Positions 1-8,752 are shown, numbered from the stretch's first letter. The stretch is 64,000 nucleotides of DNA from Tenuibacillus multivorans (GCF_900103915.1 NZ_FNIG01000010.1:1-64000); one strand, 5' to 3'. A program made the numbers and translations. Notes: a model not told the origin generated them from the sequence alone.

Positions 1-81
1 AATAACATGCAACACGACGAGCAGTCGGAATTTAATATCATTATAGTCTGGGTTCCAAATAAATGGAATTCATGTCAATAT

Positions 82-158
<77 letters not shown>

Positions 159-241
159 ATTTAATCATCGATACTACGTCGAGTAATCTTCTATGCGAGA
201 TGAAATCGTAGTACTCGTAAGAGTTCAACCAAAATTAAAAT

Positions 242-318
242 GGTCCGGTAGTTCAGTTGGTTAGAATGCCTGCCTGTCACGCAGGAGGTCGCGGGTTCGA
301 GTCCCGTCCGGACCGCCA
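242..318 (+). tRNA. tRNA-Asp (GTC)
   Basis: A cloverleaf with acceptor stem GGTCCGG/CCGGACC, anticodon GTC, discriminator G and encoded CCA. It lies 83 bp after the initiator tRNA, the widest spacing in the cluster. Confidence 0.96.
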
Positions 319-349
319 TTAAAATATATTTATATTTTTAAACAACCAT

Positions 350-425
<76 letters not shown>

Positions 426-432
426 TTTATAT

Positions 433-517
433 GGAGGGGTAGCGAAGTGGCTAAACGCGGCGGACTGTAAATCCGCTCCCTCAGGGTTCGGGAGTTCGAA
501 TCTCTCCCCCTCCACCA
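433..517 (+). tRNA. tRNA-Tyr (GTA)
   Basis: A class II tRNA of 85 nt with a long variable arm, anticodon GTA, acceptor GGAGGGG/CCCCTCC and encoded CCA. It starts only 7 bp after tRNA-Phe. Confidence 0.96.
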
Positions 518-539
518 TTCATATTTTTATTACAAAAGT

Positions 540-613
540 AGGGGCATAGTTCAACGGTAGAACAGCGGTCTCCAAAACCGCCAATGTGGGTTCGATTCCT
601 ACTGCCCCTGCCA
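540..613 (+). tRNA. tRNA-Trp (CCA)
   Basis: A cloverleaf with acceptor AGGGGCA/TGCCCCT, anticodon CCA, discriminator G and encoded 3' CCA. Confidence 0.95.
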
Positions 614-623
614 TTTTTAATAT

Positions 624-697
624 GGCGGTCGTGGCGAAGTGGTTAACGCACCGGATTGTGGCTCCGGCATTCGTGGGTTCGATTCCCACCGATCGCC
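624..697 (+). tRNA. tRNA-His (GTG)
   Basis: A cloverleaf with anticodon GTG and the extra 5' G (G-1) opposite C73 that identifies histidine tRNAs. Unlike most tRNAs here the CCA end is not encoded: CTC follows C73, so the tail must be added by nucleotidyltransferase. The next tRNA starts 6 bp later. Confidence 0.95.
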
Positions 698-703
698 CTC
701 CGT

Positions 704-778
704 TGGGCCATAGCCAAGCGGTAAGGCAACGGTTTTTGGTACCGTCATGCGCTGGTTCGAATCCAGCTGGCCCAGCCA
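704..778 (+). tRNA. tRNA-Gln (TTG)
   Basis: A cloverleaf with acceptor TGGGCCA/TGGCCCA, anticodon TTG and encoded CCA. Confidence 0.95.
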
Positions 779-781
779 TAA

Positions 782-856
782 GCGGAAGTAGTTCAGTGGT
801 AGAACACCACCTTGCCAAGGTGGGGGTCGCGGGTTCGAATCCCGTCTTCCGCTCCA
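782..856 (+). tRNA. tRNA-Gly (GCC), copy 1
   Basis: A cloverleaf with acceptor GCGGAAG/CTTCCGC, anticodon GCC and encoded CCA. The same 75-nt gene is repeated without change at 964-1038, on the other side of tRNA-Leu. Confidence 0.96.
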
Positions 857-865
857 TTAAGTCCT

Positions 866-950
866 GCCGGGGTGGCGGAATTGGCAGACGCGCTAGACTT
901 AGGATCTAGTGTCTTACGACGTGGGGGTTCGACTCCCTCCACCCGCACCA
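866..950 (+). tRNA. tRNA-Leu (TAG), mismatched acceptor stem
   Basis: A class II tRNA with long variable arm, anticodon TAG and encoded CCA. The acceptor strands are GCCGGGG (866-872) and CACCCGC (940-946). Paired, they give C-C at the third pair and G-A at the sixth. The 3' strand matches the GCGGGTG partner expected for Leu(TAG), while the 5' strand looks like that of a Leu(TAA) gene. The gene may be a chimera from recombination between tRNA-Leu genes and may be poorly functional. Confidence 0.85.
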
Positions 951-963
951 TTATAAATAACAT

Positions 964-1038
964 GCGGAAGTAGTTCAGTGGTAGAACACCACCTTGCCAA
1001 GGTGGGGGTCGCGGGTTCGAATCCCGTCTTCCGCTCCA
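964..1038 (+). tRNA. tRNA-Gly (GCC), copy 2
   Basis: Identical over 75 nt to the tRNA-Gly at 782-856, with anticodon GCC and encoded CCA. Confidence 0.96.
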
Positions 1039-1049
1039 TTTTTTTATGT

Positions 1050-1120
<71 letters not shown>

Positions 1121-1143
1121 TCATCAGAAAGAATACATAAATA

Positions 1144-1181
1144 AAGCTGGAAAACAGTAAAATCTGTTTTCCAGCTTTTTT
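1144..1181 (+). terminator. Terminator of the tRNA cluster
   Basis: A perfect 14-bp stem (AAGCTGGAAAACAG and its complement) with a 6-nt loop, followed by a T-run. It closes the tRNA transcription unit. Confidence 0.92.
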
Positions 1182-1331
1182 ATTGTTGATTGAAATTTTA
1201 TTACGATATTTTTCAAATAAGTTTGACATAAAATATCAAAAGAATTATAATTAAACTAAATTTTCAGAACAAATATGTGATACATAAGTCGCTAATCGAA
1301 ATCAGCTGTATCTATTATTATAAGCGTATAT

Positions 1332-1344
1332 TGTAAGCGCTTCA
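1332..1344 (+). promoter_or_regulatory. LacI/CcpA-type operator-like site before the ABC importer
   Basis: TGTAAGCGCTTCA contains the palindromic core AAGCGCTT typical of LacI-family operators. It is one base too short on the right arm for a full cre consensus. It lies about 130 bp upstream of the sugar-binding protein, in the otherwise empty 1182-1475 stretch. Control by CcpA or by a specific LacI regulator is inferred. Confidence 0.45.
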
Positions 1345-1475
1345 TTTAAAATAAATTCGTGATTATACAACCTATATTAAAGAATATAAATATTACAAAG
1401 GTCTGATTACACATAAGTAGGATAAAAGCTATTTATGTGTTTCAAATAATTATTCATGATTTAGGGGGAAAAGAA

Positions 1476-2873
1476 GTGAGTAAATATTTTAGTTGGAAAT
1501 GGGTAACGGTATTCGCTGCAATCCTCTTTCTAATCTTTACTGTTGGTTGCGCACCGGAAGAAGCGCCAATAGAAGATAATGAGTCAGAAGGTGGCAGTGA
1601 GGAATCAGATGACGAAACTAGTCAAGAATCAGAATCTGATGATGCGAATTCTGAAGAAGGTGAAATCAGCGGTGAGCTAGAAATTCAATATTTTGTTGGA
1701 GGCTACGGTGATTCTTGGTGGAAAGAAGTCATCAGTGATTTTGAAGAGGAATATCCAAATGTTGAGATTGTCGAACATGCTGGTCCGAACATTAATGAAG
1801 AGATGAGATCACGTTGGGTACAAGGCGACCCACCAGATGTTGTATACATTGATGGTGCGGGATCCAGTGAAACTCAAATGGTAGAAGATGGTCAATTAAT
1901 GAATCTAACAGAATGGGCACAGGAAATTGAGCTCGAAGATGGTTCGCCTCTCTTAGATAGCTTTATTGCGGAACCAGCGTCCTACGATGGTGAGTTATAT
2001 AGTTTACCATTAGTTTTTGATACGTGGGGAACTTGGTATGATATGGCTTGGTTTGAAGAAGGCGGATATGAAGTACCAAAAGACTTTGATTCATTTATGA
2101 GCACAATGGGTGATATAAAAGAATCAGAGGATATAGAGCCATTTGTAACAACCGGTCAATATCCTTACTATTTCTTAAGAGGTATGCTATACCCAGCGTT
2201 TGGTGCTGCTGGAGGCAATGAGTTGCTTGAGGATGTTATTACTGGAGCAGAAGGTGCATGGACAAGTGATGAGGTATTAGCCGTTATGCAAAATGTCCAA
2301 AAAATGCAAGAAGAAGGCTATATAGATTCTGGTTTTGGTGCATTGAATCATACGCAATCACAAATGAATTTCTTATTACATGACAATGCTTTCATACCAG
2401 TTGGATTCTGGTTACCGAATGAGATGTCAGGTGACACACCAGAAGATTTCCAATATGGTTTTATCCCTTCACCAATGAATGAGGCTGGAGAACCAATGGC
2501 CATTGTTCCGGATTTACGTCCACTTGCGATTGCAGAAGAGGCAGAAAATCCAGAAGCAGCGAAGGCTTTTGTTGATTTTGTATTTACAAAAGAGTACGCA
2601 AGCTTATTCTCAGAACATACAGGGGCGATTATGAATGTTGAGGGTGTAGACTTATCTGCAAATGAAAATGTTCCTCAGTATCTCATCGAAGCCAATGAGA
2701 TGATCAATGACCCTGAGCAAGTACAAATTTATCACAAACCACATCCAATGAGTGCGGATTTAGAGACACCAATTAGTGATGCATTAGTGTCACTTATGTT
2801 AGGTAATATGACGGCAGAAGAATTTGTAGAAGAAGCCGAAAATGCCGCGGCTGAATATAGAAGTGAACAATAA
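1476..2873 (+). CDS. Carbohydrate ABC transporter substrate-binding lipoprotein
   Basis: This is an extracellular family 1 solute-binding protein that would deliver a sugar or oligosaccharide to the two permeases downstream. The GTG at 1476 is preferred because AGGGGG lies 8 bp upstream; an in-frame ATG at 1437 has no ribosome site. The protein then begins with a hydrophobic signal ending in a lipobox (TVGC, Cys25), followed by an acidic Glu/Ser/Asp linker to about residue 70. The mature domain follows, with the usual length of the family (465 residues in all). The strongly acidic composition fits a halophilic or alkaliphilic host. A 16-bp hairpin separates it from the permease genes. The substrate cannot be read from sequence, as no glycosidase accompanies the genes. 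Confidence 0.87.
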   Translation: MSKYFSWKWVTVFAAILFLIFTVGCAPEEAPIEDNESEGGSEESDDETSQESESDDANSEEGEISGELEIQYFVGGYGDSWWKEVISDFEEEYPNVEIVEHAGPNINEEMRSRWVQGDPPDVVYIDGAGSSETQMVEDGQLMNLTEWAQEIELEDGSPLLDSFIAEPASYDGELYSLPLVFDTWGTWYDMAWFEEGGYEVPKDFDSFMSTMGDIKESEDIEPFVTTGQYPYYFLRGMLYPAFGAAGGNELLEDVITGAEGAWTSDEVLAVMQNVQKMQEEGYIDSGFGALNHTQSQMNFLLHDNAFIPVGFWLPNEMSGDTPEDFQYGFIPSPMNEAGEPMAIVPDLRPLAIAEEAENPEAAKAFVDFVFTKEYASLFSEHTGAIMNVEGVDLSANENVPQYLIEANEMINDPEQVQIYHKPHPMSADLETPISDALVSLMLGNMTAEEFVEEAENAAAEYRSEQ

Positions 2874-2882
2874 TTAAAACAT

Positions 2883-2921
2883 ATATGGAATGTGGAGATA
2901 TTGATTCTCTGCATTCCATAT
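2883..2921 (+). promoter_or_regulatory. Intercistronic hairpin after the binding-protein gene
   Basis: A 16-bp stem (two G-U pairs, 7-nt loop) lies 10 bp after the stop codon, with no T-run behind it. Such hairpins often stabilise the upstream mRNA so that the binding protein is made in excess over the permeases. That role is inferred. Confidence 0.6.
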
Positions 2922-2947
2922 GCTATTTGGGCGAAAAGAGTGATTAG

Positions 2948-3841
2948 ATGGTACAGACAAAAAAACAGAAATATCTTTTCCTGGCATTTTGTTTAATCCC
3001 AACGTTCATCATGTTTAGTATCTTTACGCTTTATCCACTATTCAGTGGCCTGTATTACTCTTTCTTTGAATGGTCAGGTGCTTCCAATACTAGAGAGTTT
3101 GTAGGCTTTGAAAACTATGTAAAGCTATTTACAGATGACATTATTCCAGCTACGATTTGGCATGATTATTTTCTAGTCGTAACAAAAGTTATCGGAATTA
3201 TGATTATGGCGTTATTTATAGCAGTCGCATTAACGCAATTAAAAATAAAAGAGGCGCCATTTTATCGCATTATCTTCTTTTTCCCAAATATTATGTCAGT
3301 CGTCGTAATAGGGATTTTATGGATGTTTATTTATAATCCTAGTCTCGGTCTAGTCAATTCTGGATTAGAAGCAATCGGACTTGAGGAATGGACGAGACCG
3401 TGGCTTGGTGATGAAAAATGGGCTTTACCAAGTCTTGTTTTACCTTCCATTTGGGCTGGTATAGGTTTATTTATGCTGCTTTTAATGGGTGGTATATCAA
3501 ATATTTCAAAGAGTAATTATGAAGCGGCACGAATTGACGGTGCCAGTGAATGGCAACAATTTTGGCATATTACACTGCCATTGATTTGGCCTCAAATTAA
3601 AATTTCTATTCTTTATATAGTCATCACCACATTAAATGGTTCTTTTATCATTGTTCAAGTCATGACTGGCGGTGGTCCTAATAATGCCACACATGTGATG
3701 GGTTCATACCTTTATCAGCAAGCATTCACCCAATATAACTTTGGTTATGGTGCAACGATAGGTGTTATGATTTTAGTCTTGTCACTCATAACGGTATTGT
3801 TACTTCAATTCTTATTAAGAAGAGAAAAAGTTGAGTACTAA
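2948..3841 (+). CDS. Carbohydrate ABC transporter permease, MalF/UgpA type
   Basis: A membrane permease of 297 residues with six predicted helices. The first lies near residues 11-31. The cytoplasmic EAA loop EAARIDGASEWQQFWHITLP, which docks the ATPase, lies near residues 196-215. It is one half of a heterodimeric sugar importer with the next gene. The ribosome site is weak. It starts 75 bp after the binding-protein gene and ends 18 bp before the second permease. Membership of the MalF/UgpA-like CUT1 family is clear; the substrate is not. Confidence 0.88.
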   Translation: MVQTKKQKYLFLAFCLIPTFIMFSIFTLYPLFSGLYYSFFEWSGASNTREFVGFENYVKLFTDDIIPATIWHDYFLVVTKVIGIMIMALFIAVALTQLKIKEAPFYRIIFFFPNIMSVVVIGILWMFIYNPSLGLVNSGLEAIGLEEWTRPWLGDEKWALPSLVLPSIWAGIGLFMLLLMGGISNISKSNYEAARIDGASEWQQFWHITLPLIWPQIKISILYIVITTLNGSFIIVQVMTGGGPNNATHVMGSYLYQQAFTQYNFGYGATIGVMILVLSLITVLLLQFLLRREKVEY

Positions 3842-3859
3842 ACAAGGGAGGTATTGTCA

Positions 3860-4702
3860 ATGAAACGCACAGTGGGTGAAATGCTGGTTAGATCAGGTAT
3901 TAGACTGCCGTTAATTTTATGGTCATTAGCCGTCCTATACCCAATCTTTTGGATGTTCTTAGGATCATTTAAAACGAACGCTGAAATTTATGCTAATCCA
4001 TGGGGTATCCCGGAATCTTTTAGCTTTCAAAACTTTGTATCTGCATGGACGGATTATAGTTTAGATTCAAGTATTTTTAATAGTTTAATCGTAACGGTAG
4101 TTGGTGCAATTCTATGTTTGGTTTTAGCCATTCCGACCGCCTATGCACTTGAGAGAGTGCGGTTTAAAGGCAGTCATTTGTTATTTACGTTGTACATATC
4201 AGCCATGATGATTCCGATGGTACTCGGGTGGATTCCACTATTCTTTTTACTAGCCCAGTTTAATTTATTAGACAATATTTTCGGGCTAAGCATCGTATAT
4301 GCGATTTCTCAACTGCCATTTACGATATTTGTCTTAACGAGTTTTATGGGTACGATTCCTAAATCATTAGAAGAATCAGCCGCAATGGATGGTATGTCAC
4401 CTTATGGTATCCTTTGGAAAATCGTCGCGCCACTTACGACATCGGGAATTATGACCGTAACGATTATGAACGCTATTCAATTTTGGAACGAGTACTTTAT
4501 GGCTCTCATTTTCCTTCAATCAGAAGGGAATTATACGCTAGCATTGGCTATTGATTTTATTAGTAATGAAGCTCAATATACGAATGCATGGGGAGTTCTG
4601 TTTGCAAGCTTAGTCATTGCAATTGTTCCTGTGATTATCTTGTATTCGATTTTCCAACGTCGTATTGCTCAAGGTATGACTGAAGGAGCTCTTAAAGGTT
4701 AA
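3860..4702 (+). CDS. Carbohydrate ABC transporter permease, MalG/UgpE type
   Basis: The second inner-membrane permease of the importer, about 280 residues. It has an N-terminal helix near residues 15-35 and the EAA-like loop ESAAMDGMSPYGILWKIVAP. The ATG at 3860 is chosen because GGGAGG ends 8 bp upstream; the in-frame TTG at 3854 is too close to it. No ATP-binding gene follows, so the system must borrow a shared ATPase, as Bacillus CUT1 importers do with MsmX. A terminator follows at 4761. Confidence 0.87.
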   Translation: MKRTVGEMLVRSGIRLPLILWSLAVLYPIFWMFLGSFKTNAEIYANPWGIPESFSFQNFVSAWTDYSLDSSIFNSLIVTVVGAILCLVLAIPTAYALERVRFKGSHLLFTLYISAMMIPMVLGWIPLFFLLAQFNLLDNIFGLSIVYAISQLPFTIFVLTSFMGTIPKSLEESAAMDGMSPYGILWKIVAPLTTSGIMTVTIMNAIQFWNEYFMALIFLQSEGNYTLALAIDFISNEAQYTNAWGVLFASLVIAIVPVIILYSIFQRRIAQGMTEGALKG

Positions 4703-4760
4703 CTGAATAATAATAAAATTAACCTTGATTGTTAAACCCATACTCATATATAATGTATAT

Positions 4761-4793
4761 AACAAACACTAAATATAGTGTTTGTTTCTTTTT
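4761..4793 (+). terminator. Terminator of the ABC importer operon
   Basis: A perfect 11-bp stem (AACAAACACTA and complement), a 4-nt loop and a T-rich tail. Confidence 0.85.
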
Positions 4794-4814
4794 GGAAAAA
4801 CTATATATAGTAAT

Positions 4815-4990
4815 CAGTTTGTGTGGATGCCACAAGGCTTAATAGGGAATTTGGTGAAAATCCAAAACTGCCCCCGCAACTGTAAGCGTGGACGAAATGG
4901 GTTGCCACTTTATAAGTTTGTTAAAGCTACTTATAAGGGAAGGTCCAAAGTAGGCTGAAGCGTGAGTCAGGAGACCTGTCTACATAAGCA
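4815..4990 (+). ncRNA. Cobalamin (B12) riboswitch upstream of nrdAB
   Basis: The leader has the conserved blocks of the cobalamin aptamer in order: GATGCCACAAGGC, a TTGGTGAAAATCC element, CTGCCCCCGCAACTGTAAGC, and the B12 box AGTCAGGAGACCTGTC near 4965. A purine-rich stretch and small hairpins follow (GGTAC/GTACC at 5045-5061), then an intrinsic terminator at 5091. Binding of adenosylcobalamin would be expected to favour termination and shut off nrdAB. The aptamer identity is clear; the exact ends are approximate. Confidence 0.92.
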
Positions 4991-5090
4991 AAGTTTACAT
5001 TTTCTTCGGGGAGATAAGAGAATGAAACGACTGTCATGAAACATGGTACGAGCATAGTACCGTTTTATAAATTCTGATACAGTTCGTTTT

Positions 5091-5125
5091 ATTCGCTTCT
5101 TCTCGAGAAGCGAATTTTTTATTTT
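5091..5125 (+). terminator. Riboswitch expression-platform terminator
   Basis: A stem ATTCGCTTCT / AGAAGCGAAT around a TCTCG loop is followed by TTTTTATTTT, ending just before the nrdA ribosome site (AGGAGG). ACAGTTCGTT before it is nearly complementary to AACGACTGT near 5026, a possible antiterminator partner. Confidence 0.85.
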
Positions 5126-5139
5126 AGGAGGTTTCTTGT

Positions 5140-7416
5140 ATGACTATTGAGACAAAGTCTAAAACGGTTGTGTTAAAGGGAGGTGGTGAAGAAAAATTTG
5201 AACCAGAACTACTAAGTACATACATCGATAGAATGACATCGGAATATCCGCATTTAGACACCGAAGAATTCAAGGATAAAATTATTCAATCGTTAGAGAT
5301 GAAGGAATCGGTAACGACTGAGCAAATCATCAATGAGATGCTGTTAAGAGGCTTAGAGAATATCAGTCCTGAAGAACCCGATTGGACCTATGTGTGTTCA
5401 AGAATCTTTCTAGATCAGTTGTATAAAGAAGCGGCACTAAATCGCGGGTATAACAATGATCAGAAGTATGGGAGCTATTATGACTTACATCTTCAACTGA
5501 GTGAACTGAATATTTATAGCAATCATTTACTAAACAACTATTCAAAAGCTGAGTTTGATGAGCTTGATGGTATCATTTCACCAGATCGTGATTTGTTATT
5601 TAATTACATTGGCATTCGAACACTAGCTGATCGTTATTTAGCCCGCGATCATAAAGGGCGGGTTTATGAACTACCACAGGAGCGCTTTTTAACGATTGCT
5701 ATGACATTAATGGTGAACGAGCCTAAAGAGAAGCGGTTAACTTACGTGAAAGAAGCTTACTGGGCTTTAAGTCATTTGTATATGACGGTCGCAACCCCAA
5801 CACTAGCTAACGCCGGAAAATCATATGGCCAATTATCAAGCTGTTTTATTGATACAGTTGATGACAGCTTACAAGGTATTTATGACTCTAATACCGATAT
5901 CGCTAATTTGTCGAAAAATGGTGGCGGAATTGGGGTTTATTTAGGGAAAATTCGTTCCCATGGCAGTTCGATTAAAGGATTTAAAGGTGTTTCAAGTGGT
6001 GTCATGCCCTGGATGAAACAGCTTAATAATACGGCAGTCAGTGTTGACCAGTTAGGACAGCGCCAGGGAGCAATTGCCGTTTATTTGGATGTTTGGCATC
6101 AAGATATCTTTAAGTTTTTAGATGCAAAGTTAAACAATGGAGATGAACGCCAACGGACACATGATTTATTTACGGGTGTGTGCATTCCGGATTTATTTAT
6201 GGAAAAAGTTCAAGCCAGAGAAGATTGGTACTTATTTGACCCCCATGAAGTTCGTCAGGTCATGGGCTATAGCCTTGAGGATTATTATGACGAAGGGCAG
6301 GGCTCCGGATCATTTCGAGAAAGATACGAGGAATGTGTCAACCACCCAGATTTGACGAAGGAGAAAGTACCTGCGATTGACATTATGAAACGAATGATGA
6401 TCAGCCAATTAGAAACGGGAACACCTTATATGTTCTATCGCGACGAGGCAAATCGTCAAAATCCTAATAGTCATAAAGGTATGATCTATTGTTCGAACCT
6501 CTGTACCGAAATTATGCAAAATCAAAGCCCAACAACTGTTGAGGAACAAACGACTAAAGATGGAAAAATCGTCATCACGAAAAACCCAGGCGACTTTGTC
6601 GTTTGTAACTTATCGAGTATTAACTTAGGGCGAGCGGTTCCGAATGAGGTTTTAGAACGCCTGATTCCTATCCAAGTACGTATGCTCGATAATGTGATTG
6701 ATTTAAATAATATACCGGTATTACAGGCACAATTAACCAACCAAAACTATCGAGCTGTGGGTTTAGGTACGTTCGGCTATCATCATTTACTCGCCTTAAA
6801 GGGAATTAAATGGGAGTCTGAAGAAGCCGTTGCGTTTGCTGATCAGCTCTATGAAGAAATTGCTTATTTAACCATTCAAGCGAGTATGAATTTAGCCAAA
6901 GAAAAAGGATCCTATCCGTACTTTGAGGGTTCATCATGGGATAACGGGCAATATTTTGAAGATCGAGGCTATGTAACGCAAGATTGGCAACAATTAAAGG
7001 AAGATGTTCAAACCTATGGAATTCGTAATGGTTACCTAATGGCTATTGCGCCGAATTCCAGCACGAGTTTAATTGCTGGAAGTACCGCCAGTATTGATCC
7101 GATTTTTAAAAAGTTTTACTCAGAAGAGAAGAAAAATTACAAGATCCCTGTAACAGCCCCAGATTTAAATTCACAAACATTTTGGCTATATAAATCGGCT
7201 TACGATATAGACCATACATGGAGCATTCAACAAAATGCAGCACGTCAAAGACATATTGATCAATCGATTTCGTTTAATTTTTATGTCAAAAACGATATTA
7301 AAGCTAAGGAATTGTTAGATTTACATCTGTATGCTTGGGAATCCGGGCTCAAGACAACGTATTATACAAGGTCAACGTCATCTGATATTGAGGATTGTGA
7401 AAGCTGTGCATCGTAA
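5140..7416 (+). CDS. nrdA: Class I ribonucleoside-diphosphate reductase, alpha subunit
   Basis: The catalytic subunit that reduces ribonucleotides to deoxyribonucleotides. Residues about 8-100 form an N-terminal ATP-cone, the allosteric domain missing from the shorter NrdE of Bacillus subtilis. The active site is visible: redox pair Cys235 and Cys489, the radical triad Asn453-x-Cys455-x-Glu457 (NLCTE), and the C-terminal shuttle pair Cys753/Cys756 (CESC). The length of 758 residues is normal for the class Ia type. AGGAGG precedes the ATG. It forms an operon with nrdB 15 bp downstream. Expression is probably controlled by the upstream cobalamin riboswitch, which implies a B12-dependent reductase elsewhere in the genome. 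No nrdI or nrdH is present. Confidence 0.95.
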   Translation: MTIETKSKTVVLKGGGEEKFEPELLSTYIDRMTSEYPHLDTEEFKDKIIQSLEMKESVTTEQIINEMLLRGLENISPEEPDWTYVCSRIFLDQLYKEAALNRGYNNDQKYGSYYDLHLQLSELNIYSNHLLNNYSKAEFDELDGIISPDRDLLFNYIGIRTLADRYLARDHKGRVYELPQERFLTIAMTLMVNEPKEKRLTYVKEAYWALSHLYMTVATPTLANAGKSYGQLSSCFIDTVDDSLQGIYDSNTDIANLSKNGGGIGVYLGKIRSHGSSIKGFKGVSSGVMPWMKQLNNTAVSVDQLGQRQGAIAVYLDVWHQDIFKFLDAKLNNGDERQRTHDLFTGVCIPDLFMEKVQAREDWYLFDPHEVRQVMGYSLEDYYDEGQGSGSFRERYEECVNHPDLTKEKVPAIDIMKRMMISQLETGTPYMFYRDEANRQNPNSHKGMIYCSNLCTEIMQNQSPTTVEEQTTKDGKIVITKNPGDFVVCNLSSINLGRAVPNEVLERLIPIQVRMLDNVIDLNNIPVLQAQLTNQNYRAVGLGTFGYHHLLALKGIKWESEEAVAFADQLYEEIAYLTIQASMNLAKEKGSYPYFEGSSWDNGQYFEDRGYVTQDWQQLKEDVQTYGIRNGYLMAIAPNSSTSLIAGSTASIDPIFKKFYSEEKKNYKIPVTAPDLNSQTFWLYKSAYDIDHTWSIQQNAARQRHIDQSISFNFYVKNDIKAKELLDLHLYAWESGLKTTYYTRSTSSDIEDCESCAS

Positions 7417-7431
7417 AGGGAGGAAATACAA

Positions 7432-8472
7432 ATGAGTCAAATCATAAAAGAAAGAAAGCTATATGATATTAATGCACCAAACGCATCAACAGGTATTATT
7501 AATGGAGAAAGCTCAAATGTTTTAAATTGGGATGATGTCCGATTTAATTGGGCCTATCCAATGTATAAAAACATGTTAGCTAACTTTTGGACACCATTTG
7601 AGATTAATATGTCAAACGACCGCAAGCAGTGGCCAGAACTGACAGACGCTGAACAAGAGACTTTTAAAAAAGTTATTGGCCTACTAGCATTTTTGGATTC
7701 GGTCCAAACAGATTATTCAGCAAAAGTCTCGGATTATTTAACGGACTCTAGTTTAGCAGCACTCATGCAGGTCTTATCTTTTCAAGAAGTCGTTCATAAT
7801 CAGTCGTACTCCTATGTTTTATCATCTCTAGTAGATAAACAAGAGCAGGATCAAATTTTTGAATATTGGAAGCACGATGAAGTCCTGTTAGAACGTAATC
7901 AATTTATCGCTGAGGGCTATGAACGATTTGTAGATGAAAAAACACCACAAGCTTTTATTGAATCTGTTGTCTATGACGTCGTTTTAGAAGGCCTATTCTT
8001 TTATGCAGGCTTTGCCTTTTTCTATAACTTAGCCCGCAATCAAAAGATGGTTTCAACGAGTACGATGATTAATTATATTAATCGTGATGAATTAATTCAT
8101 GTGAACTTATTTGCCCATATCTTTAAAGAAACGATTAATGAAAATCCCGAGCTCAACACGGATGATAATAGGCAGTTTGTTACTGATACGTTTAAGAAGG
8201 CTGTAGACCTCGAAGTAAAATGGGGAGAGCATATTATCGGAAATAAAATTGATGGCATTAACATGAATGAACTTGAAGCGTACATTAAATATACAGCGAA
8301 CAAGCGATGTAAGTTATTAGGTGTGGAAGCTCCCTATCCTGAAATAACAGAGAACCCTATGAAGTGGATCAGAGCCTATAAAGATGTTGACGAAGGAAAG
8401 TCTGACTTCTTTGAACAAAAATCCCGTCAGTATACAAAGGTTTCAGACACAAATGGATTTGATGAGCTATAG
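7432..8472 (+). CDS. nrdB: Class I ribonucleoside-diphosphate reductase, beta subunit
   Basis: The radical-generating partner of NrdA, 346 residues. The dimetal site can be read: Asp89 (FLDSVQ), Glu119-x-x-His122 (QEVVH), and a distal EGLFF and DELIH pair. Tyr126, four residues after His122, sits where the stable tyrosyl radical of class Ia/Ib enzymes is carried, so this is not a Phe- or Leu-substituted class Ic form. The ribosome site GGGAGG lies within the 15-bp gap after nrdA. Confidence 0.95.
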   Translation: MSQIIKERKLYDINAPNASTGIINGESSNVLNWDDVRFNWAYPMYKNMLANFWTPFEINMSNDRKQWPELTDAEQETFKKVIGLLAFLDSVQTDYSAKVSDYLTDSSLAALMQVLSFQEVVHNQSYSYVLSSLVDKQEQDQIFEYWKHDEVLLERNQFIAEGYERFVDEKTPQAFIESVVYDVVLEGLFFYAGFAFFYNLARNQKMVSTSTMINYINRDELIHVNLFAHIFKETINENPELNTDDNRQFVTDTFKKAVDLEVKWGEHIIGNKIDGINMNELEAYIKYTANKRCKLLGVEAPYPEITENPMKWIRAYKDVDEGKSDFFEQKSRQYTKVSDTNGFDEL

Positions 8473-8478
8473 TGTAGT

Positions 8479-8508
8479 TAGGCAGGTTTCAATGAAGCCT
8501 GCCTATTT
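8479..8508 (+). terminator. Probable terminator of nrdAB
   Basis: A 12-bp stem (TAGGCAGGTTTC with one G-U pair, AAT loop) lies 6 bp after the nrdB stop. Only a short TTTC follows, so termination may be partial. Confidence 0.65.
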
Positions 8509-8547
8509 CATAAGGTGTATTTCGGTCTAGTTATGCGTCTCGAACCA

Positions 8548-8577
8548 TTGACAGTACGGGAAAAAGCGTGTTATATT
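8548..8577 (+). promoter_or_regulatory. Sigma-A promoter of tRNA-Leu (CAA)
   Basis: A perfect -35 TTGACA (8548-8553) and a -10 TATATT (8572-8577) are 18 bp apart, 35 bp upstream of the tRNA. Confidence 0.75.
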
Positions 8578-8611
8578 AATATCTGTCGTTAGAAAAAAAT
8601 ATTTATTATAT

Positions 8612-8693
8612 GCCGGTGTGGCGGAATTGGCAGACGCGTGCGACTCAAAATCGCATTCCTTCGGGAGTGTCGGTTCGAACCCGACCACCGGTA
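8612..8693 (+). tRNA. tRNA-Leu (CAA)
   Basis: A class II tRNA with acceptor GCCGGTG paired to CACCGGT, anticodon CAA, long variable arm and discriminator A. CCA is not encoded (TCT follows). It stands alone between its own promoter and terminator. Its fully paired acceptor stem contrasts with the mismatched tRNA-Leu at 866. Confidence 0.95.
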
Positions 8694-8752
8694 TCTAATC
8701 TAAGCACACAAATAATTAAATATTATTATTGTAAAAGATAAAACATTAAGAC

